Shown here piece by piece: positions 7,187-10,448 of a DNA stretch of 10,448 nt. The stretch spans positions 719,441-729,888 of the forward strand of contig MU657169.1 in assembly GCA_026770575.1 (NCBI GenBank), given 5' to 3'. Source of the DNA: Pelagophyceae sp. CCMP2097. Its lineage: Eukaryota; Sar; Pelagophyceae. Under the pieces are notes generated by a model. It was not told the origin of the DNA and searched no databases. It saw nothing but the letters and a program-made list of their open reading frames with translations. The position numbers and the translations under genes were made by a program. Every line of letters starts with the position of its first letter. The first letter of the stretch is position 1.

Positions 7187-7299
7187 CCGGCGACGCCGTT
7201 GTTTGCGGCTTTGACGCTGCCAGGGGACGCGCCTGGGTCCCCTCCACCCACCCCCAAATCATGGCGTCCGCGGAGGATCTCTGTGAGAAATTTAGCATA

Positions 7300-8111
7300 C
7301 TGGGGGGCTCAGCCAACTTCCCAGTTTTCACTACGCGGGGAACCCTTTTAATATTTCGTAGTACGACTTCTGTGGTCGGGGAATATTTAAAATTTTGAGG
7401 ACTTTTCCAAATTTTAAAAACAAAATTTGAAACTTTGAACTGGTGCAAACGCATGGAAGCACGTCATTTTGAACGTACAAGTGACGCAAGTTGGAGCAAC
7501 GATGCTCCAACTCGTACCACGCCACGGAGCGCAGTGGCTTTCGGCCGCGCGACAGCCCTTCGTCGCCGCCAACAGGCTCGCGGGCGGGTGCGCGAGTGGG
7601 CGGCTTTGGCCCGCCCAGATCTCGGCTGGTTCGAGTGGATTTGGGCGCCGCGCGGCGGCTACGATGGCGCTCGCGGCGTTTCTCCGCGGCGGTGGCGACC
7701 ACAGTATCCTGGCAAGGAGCGCGCAGACGTCGGCAGCAGGTCAGCCCTCGTCGGCGGGCCGCCTGCTGACAAAACTCTAATTCGAAAATTCAAACGATAC
7801 ATAGGCGACGGCGACGACGCTTCACCGCGCTTCAGCGTCCTCACTGCGGCTGCCGCTGGCATCGTCGCTTTGTTGACATCGACGCCGCCTGACGACGCAG
7901 CGCGGAGCAAGGGCGGGGAGCTGGGGAGGAAGGGCAAAAATCTGTCGAGTGAAAGACATTTTCAATTTTTGGCGGGAAGTCTGATCTTTTGGTGTTGAGG
8001 TTCAGCCTTCGGGATTTTCGTACTTGCTGATGATTTTCCCCTTTATTTTTTTCCGACTTCGATTTTTGGCGCGGGGAATTGGCGATTCGGGAAAATGGCT
8101 GAGCCCCCCAG
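7300..8111. mobile_element. TIR element A, non-autonomous DNA transposon candidate with TA flanks
   Basis: CTGGGGGGCTCAGCCA at 7300-7315 is exactly complementary to 8096-8111, and the match continues to 21 of 23 bases. Both ends are bordered by TA (7298-7299 and 8112-8113), as expected of a TA target duplication. The element is 812 bp. Its ends are AT-rich (7320-7450 and 7930-8095) and the middle (about 7500-7790) is GC-rich and host-like. A nine-pair hairpin with a four-base loop lies at 7490-7511. A 92-residue plus-strand frame (7505-7780, MLQLVPRHGAQWLSAARQPF...) is Arg/Ala/Ser-rich like an organelle transit peptide but has no identifiable domain. No transposase is seen. TA flanks fit Tc1/mariner-type insertion, but TA is also frequent by chance. 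Confidence 0.6.
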
Positions 8112-8150
8112 TAGGCAGAGCAGTCCAAATTAGATCAGCCTACAAGTTCG

Positions 8151-8627
8151 TTAAACTTTTTTTATATCCGTTTCGTTTCTTATTGGCCTCAGCAAAGCCC
8201 GTGTGACGAGGTCGCTCCGCCGCAGCGCGTAGCGCCGGAGCCGTTCGTCGTCGACGTCCTCGACTTCGATGGCGGCGCCGTCCACGTTCGTGACGCGCGC
8301 GAGGATCCAGAGCCCGTGCGAGGCCACCTTGGCGGCCACCTCGTCATCGACGCGCAGCGGCCGGTCCTGGACGCGCGGCGACCGCGCCGGGTCTGAGCCC
8401 GCGGAGGCCGCTCTTTCCCGGGCCGCTGGGCGCGCCAGCGCCGCGTCGGCGAGCGCCGCGTCGACGTCCGCGGCGAGGCGCTTCGTCCACTCCAGGCCCG
8501 CCCAGTACACCGCCGCGAGCCTGCGCGGAGGCCTCTTCGGAGCGCATGAGCGAGGCGGCGGCGTCGTACGCACCGCGCGGCGCCGTCGTCGGCGGCGGCG
8601 CCGGCGCCTTTGATTTCGGCCGCGGCC
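8151..8627 (-). pseudogene. SGF29: SGF29-like Tudor-domain gene fragment (SAGA chromatin reader), truncated
   Basis: On the minus strand, 8520 down to 8205 reads RLAAVYWAGLEWTKRLAADV, a helical stretch, then DDEVAAKVASHGLWILARV and IEVEDVDDERLRRYALRRSD. This matches the start of the SGF29 tandem Tudor: 'D.VAA.V....WIL..V...yeVeDiDeE...r..Lsrr.i'. In SGF29 this domain reads H3K4me2/3 for the SAGA acetyltransferase complex. The second Tudor half is missing: after RRSDLV comes unrelated AT-rich sequence and a stop at 8151. Upstream, 8627-8574 looks like a small exon preceded by a TAG acceptor and ending at a GTGCGT donor, with a 53-nt intron at 8573-8521; a frameshift there is the alternative. 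No first exon or promoter is present. The fragment lies wholly inside element B, so it is probably a captured piece rather than a working gene. Confidence 0.65.
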
Positions 8628-8698
8628 CTACATCGAACACATTAAACACATTAAACACAATCAAGTCCAACTTATCGGCTAAAAGGACGATATTTTTT

Positions 8699-8819
8699 GG
8701 CGAATGGTGTATCGAGCGGAAGGTGTTCCCCTCCATACGAAGGCCGCCCCGCAGGCTAACATCATAGTCACCCAACTTCGTATGGAGGGGAACACCTTCC
8801 GCTCGATACACCATTCGCC
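8699..8819. repeat. 44-bp perfect inverted repeat with 33-nt spacer
   Basis: 8699-8742 and 8776-8819 are exact reverse complements (44 of 44) around a 33-base spacer. The similarity extends a few bases further outward across a short length difference (ATATTT on both sides). As RNA this would be a long perfect hairpin. It lies between the SGF29-like fragment and the right TIR of element B. Confidence 0.95.
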
Positions 8820-8887
8820 CAAATATTTTCGAACTGAACTTCAGTTGACGGCTGATCTAATTTGGACTGAGAGTCCGGACCGACCAT

Positions 8888-8923
8888 CGGTTCTTAAAAA
8901 AACGCCGGTCAGATTAAGAACCG
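8888..8923. repeat. 10-bp-stem hairpin
   Basis: CGGTTCTTAA (8888-8897) pairs exactly with TTAAGAACCG (8914-8923) around 16 bases. It sits in the short gap between elements B and C. TTAAGAACCG also occurs near 7152. Confidence 0.7.
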
Positions 8924-8950
8924 GGCCCCTGGAGCCGGATAATTCAGCCA

Positions 8951-9066
8951 AGTTGCTTAACTTTAAAACTTTAACTTAACTTAACTTTAAAACTTAACTT
9001 AACTTAACATTAACTTAACTTAACTTCGTCTCCCGTCGTCGCCGTCGTCTTAACTTAACTTAACAT
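8951..9066 (+). repeat. Subterminal TTAACTTAAC array, left
   Basis: Multiple TTAAC/TTTAAAA units, interrupted once by CTTCGTCTCCCGTCG... (about 9024-9050). The same CTTCGTCTCCC island recurs at about 9765-9776 and 10234-10243, so three direct copies lie inside element C. Confidence 0.8.
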
Positions 9067-9070
9067 TATT

Positions 9071-9755
9071 AGACAGTTTCACTTTTTTCAAGCTACTTTC
9101 AAGCTGACCTCGCACTTTGCATAACGTCGCCTAAAACGCTTTAACGAGCAAGAACCAAGCCGACGGTGCTATGCGCATCTCCTGCTGACGCCGATGCGCC
9201 CAGCGCGCTCAGATCCTTCAGACTCGATGATGGAATTAGACAAGTTCACTTTTTTCAAGCACTTATCAAGCTACTTTTTCAACATATCTTTTGTCGCTTC
9301 AACGTGAGCGCGAAGCGGCGTCAAGGGCGCCTTCCTTCGGCCGCCCAGGTGAGATGGCGCGCGGGACTGGGCACGTCGGCTCCGCGACCGGCCCGCGCCT
9401 CGACGGAGGCGCGGGCACAATCGGCGCCGCCCCGCCCGCCAGAGGCCGCGCCCCGCCCCCTCCGCGCGGCGCACCCGCGCGGCGCGCCCGCGCCGCGCCC
9501 GCGCCGCGCCCGCGCCGCGCGCCCGCGCCGGGTTAACGCTCATCTAACGTTCGCTCAACGCTCATCCAACGAACTCTTCCCGCGCTTTAAAGCATTTCCG
9601 CGCTTTAAAAGCAGCTTGAAAGCCTGCTTGAAAGTAGCTAACTTTCAAGATGAGCTTGAAAGTGAGCTACTTTCAAGCAGCTTTACACGCAAATGCAGAC
9701 TTTGAAAGCAGCTTGAAAGCAGCTTGAAAGTAGCTTGAAAAAAGTGAAGCTGTCT
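9071..9755. repeat. Nested inverted-repeat unit D inside element C
   Basis: 9071-9105 and 9721-9755 are 35-bp inverted repeats with one mismatch; the outer end is AGACAG and the inner part TTCAAGCTACTTTCAAGCT. ATT borders both ends and could be a 3-bp duplication. A degenerate direct copy of the left end lies at 9238-9280. CTTGAAAG and its complement recur at least seven times between 9610 and 9745. This looks like a second transposon, or an older end, nested in element C. Confidence 0.65.
9476..9532 (+). repeat. GC-only short tandem repeat
   Basis: About four imperfect copies of an 11-12 base unit of the type GCCGCGCCCGC. The stretch is almost pure G and C, and frames through it are therefore low-complexity Arg/Ala/Pro. 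Confidence 0.7.
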
Positions 9756-9913
9756 ATTAACTTAACTTCGTCTCCCAGCGGCGTCACCGAATTAACTTAG
9801 AGTGTGTTTTTTCGCCTACAGTTTACAAAAACTTTCGGAGAGCGCCGAGCGAAACGTCGAACCTCGCGAATCGCAGGAGCCCCGACTCGGACTGCCAGCC
9901 CCCGGCCGCTTCG

Positions 9914-10180
9914 ATGTCTGACGCCGAGCGTGGGTTTGGCCTCGTTGGCCCGCCCATGGGGCCTGCGGCCAAGGGGCTTGCTGCGCAGATCCTCGCCGAC
10001 GAAGACCCGGAGACGCTCCGCACGGCCCGCGCCGACCCTCGGATGGTGAGCGCGAACGCGGAATTTGCGCGTCAAATGGCGCAGCAGAAGGCCCTGGCCG
10101 AGGAGGAGAAAGAAGCAGCGGAGGACCTCGAGGCGACTGCGGACCGACGCAGGCGCGCGGCGGACGTGCGCGTGTCTTAA
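9914..10180 (+). pseudogene. Host-like coding fragment captured in element C, 88 residues, stop supplied by the transposon
   Basis: From the ATG at 9914 it reads MSDAERGFGLVGPPMGPAAK, continues with AQILADEDPETLRTARADPR, then a charged, helical and probably coiled-coil stretch (FARQMAQQKALAEEEKEAAE) to RRRRAADVRVS. The TAA at 10178-10180 is the first TTAA of the subterminal TTAACTTAAC repeat, so the coding block ends exactly where element sequence begins. Codon and residue use look like real GC-rich host coding sequence. Upstream, 9804-9913 resembles a 5' leader, and its AAAAACTTTCGGAGAGCG is loosely like the shared promoter motif of the intact genes. I recognise no family. It may be the first exon of a host gene carried with its leader, and it could still be transcribed. 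Confidence 0.5.
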
Positions 10181-10320
10181 CTTAACTTAACATTAACATT
10201 AACTTAAGATTAACTTAACTTAACATTAACTTAACTTCGTCTCCCGTCGCCGCCGCCGTCATAACATTAACTTAACTTCAGCCCCCGCCCCCCTCGCCGA
10301 CCTTAACTTAACTTTTAAAG
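10178..10320 (+). repeat. Subterminal TTAACTTAAC array, right
   Basis: Mirror partner of the left array: TTAACTTAAC and ATTAAC units, interrupted by CTTCGTCTCCCGTCGCCGCC and a C-rich island at about 10279-10300, leading into the right TIR. Confidence 0.8.
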
Positions 10321-10337
10321 TTAAGCAACTTGGCTGG

Positions 10338-10448
10338 GATAATTGAGGACCCGAAGGGTCCTTGCCGTTCAATCAACGTCAGTTTACGGCAAGGGCCCTT
10401 CGGGTCCTTTGATTGAAGGATTACCAGGGGCAATTTTGTCTGTCCGTC
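10338..10448 (+). repeat. Double-hairpin repeat, copy 2 (runs off the window)
   Basis: 10347-10368 and 10386-10407 are 22-base inverted arms with a single mismatch that would be a G-U pair in RNA, around a 17-base loop. Each arm is itself a mini-hairpin; the left is GGACCC-GAA-GGGTCC, perfect. It ends in GTCTGTCCGTC, the start of the same tetranucleotide tract as copy 1. Confidence 0.85.

Larger units (their letters stand above)
8121..8869. mobile_element. TIR element B carrying an SGF29-like gene fragment
   Basis: CAGTCCAAATTAGATCAGCC at 8121-8140 is the exact reverse complement of 8850-8869 (20 of 20). AGAG directly precedes the left end (8117-8120) and directly follows the right end (8870-8873), a candidate 4-bp target duplication. 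The 749-bp element holds a GC-rich minus-strand gene fragment and a 44-bp perfect inverted repeat but no transposase. It starts only 7 bases after the TA flank of element A. The superfamily is undecided; four-base duplications are known for a few DNA-transposon groups. Confidence 0.65.
8945..10336. mobile_element. TIR element C, hAT-like non-autonomous transposon with 8-bp target duplication
   Basis: A 24-bp TIR beginning CAGCCAAGTTGCTTAACTTT at 8945-8968 is exactly repeated in inverse at 10313-10336. GGATAATT flanks it on both sides (8937-8944 and 10337-10344), an exact 8-bp target site duplication. Eight-base duplications, CAG-starting TIRs and many subterminal short repeats (here TTAACTTAAC) are typical of hAT transposons. 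The 1392-bp element has no transposase frame. It contains a nested inverted-repeat unit (9071-9755), GC-rich filler, and a plus-strand coding fragment (9914-10180). It is inserted directly beside the double-hairpin repeat at the right edge. Confidence 0.85.

Noticed and set aside
7139..8923. One large element bounded by TTAAGAACCG near 7152 and 8914
   Set aside because: Only 10 bases match and neighbouring bases do not align; the shorter TIR pairs are far stronger.
9478..9532. CRISPR-like or minisatellite array
   Set aside because: Only about four imperfect 11-12 base units with no spacers; simple GC slippage explains it.
9166..9705. 179-residue plus-strand frame across element C
   Set aside because: It runs through TIR-like ends, GC-only tandem repeats and the CTTGAAAG array; its translation is low-complexity with no domain.

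Overview
The window looks like nuclear DNA of a eukaryotic microalga. Evidence: spliceosomal GT-AG introns (43 to 122 nt, several with GTGCGY donors), a LINE-type reverse transcriptase, an SGF29-like chromatin-reader fragment, and GC-rich coding blocks set in AT-rich repeat DNA. MYND-finger and Sel1-repeat pieces in such GC-rich DNA recall pelagophyte-type heterokont algae such as Aureococcus. That placement is inference from style, not a database match.

Layout. 1-1400 is gene and transposon debris: an open but partial non-LTR reverse transcriptase on the minus strand (1-~545), a MYND zinc-finger fragment (560-709), palindrome-rich AT sequence with a dispersed repeat, and a frame-shifted Sel1-repeat tail (1170-1398). 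1547-5322 is the intact genic core, two minus-strand genes in tandem: an upstream six-exon gene for a 576-residue protein made of four degenerate repeats (3176-5322), and a downstream single-exon gene for a 423-residue FAD/NAD(P)H oxidoreductase (1547-2818). Both have the same exact 20-bp motif a few tens of bases upstream of the ATG, a candidate shared core-promoter element. No functional link between the two proteins can be read from the sequence.

5323-7299 is repeat-rich and without a convincing gene. It holds a double-hairpin repeat leading into a (TCYG)n microsatellite, a tRNA-like/SINE-like unit with an A-rich tail, an inverted second copy of the dispersed repeat, and a B-box-like hairpin.

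7300-10336 is the most interesting part: three terminal-inverted-repeat (TIR) elements packed almost end to end. Element A (7300-8111) has TIRs flanked by TA. Element B (8121-8869) has 20-bp perfect TIRs flanked by AGAG and carries a broken SGF29-like Tudor gene fragment plus a 44-bp perfect hairpin. Element C (8945-10336) has 24-bp perfect TIRs, an exact 8-bp target duplication GGATAATT (hAT-like), a nested inverted-repeat unit, and a host-like coding fragment whose stop codon comes from the element's own subterminal repeat. None shows a recognisable transposase. They look like non-autonomous, gene-fragment-carrying elements comparable to Pack-type transposons. A second copy of the double-hairpin repeat closes the window at the right edge.
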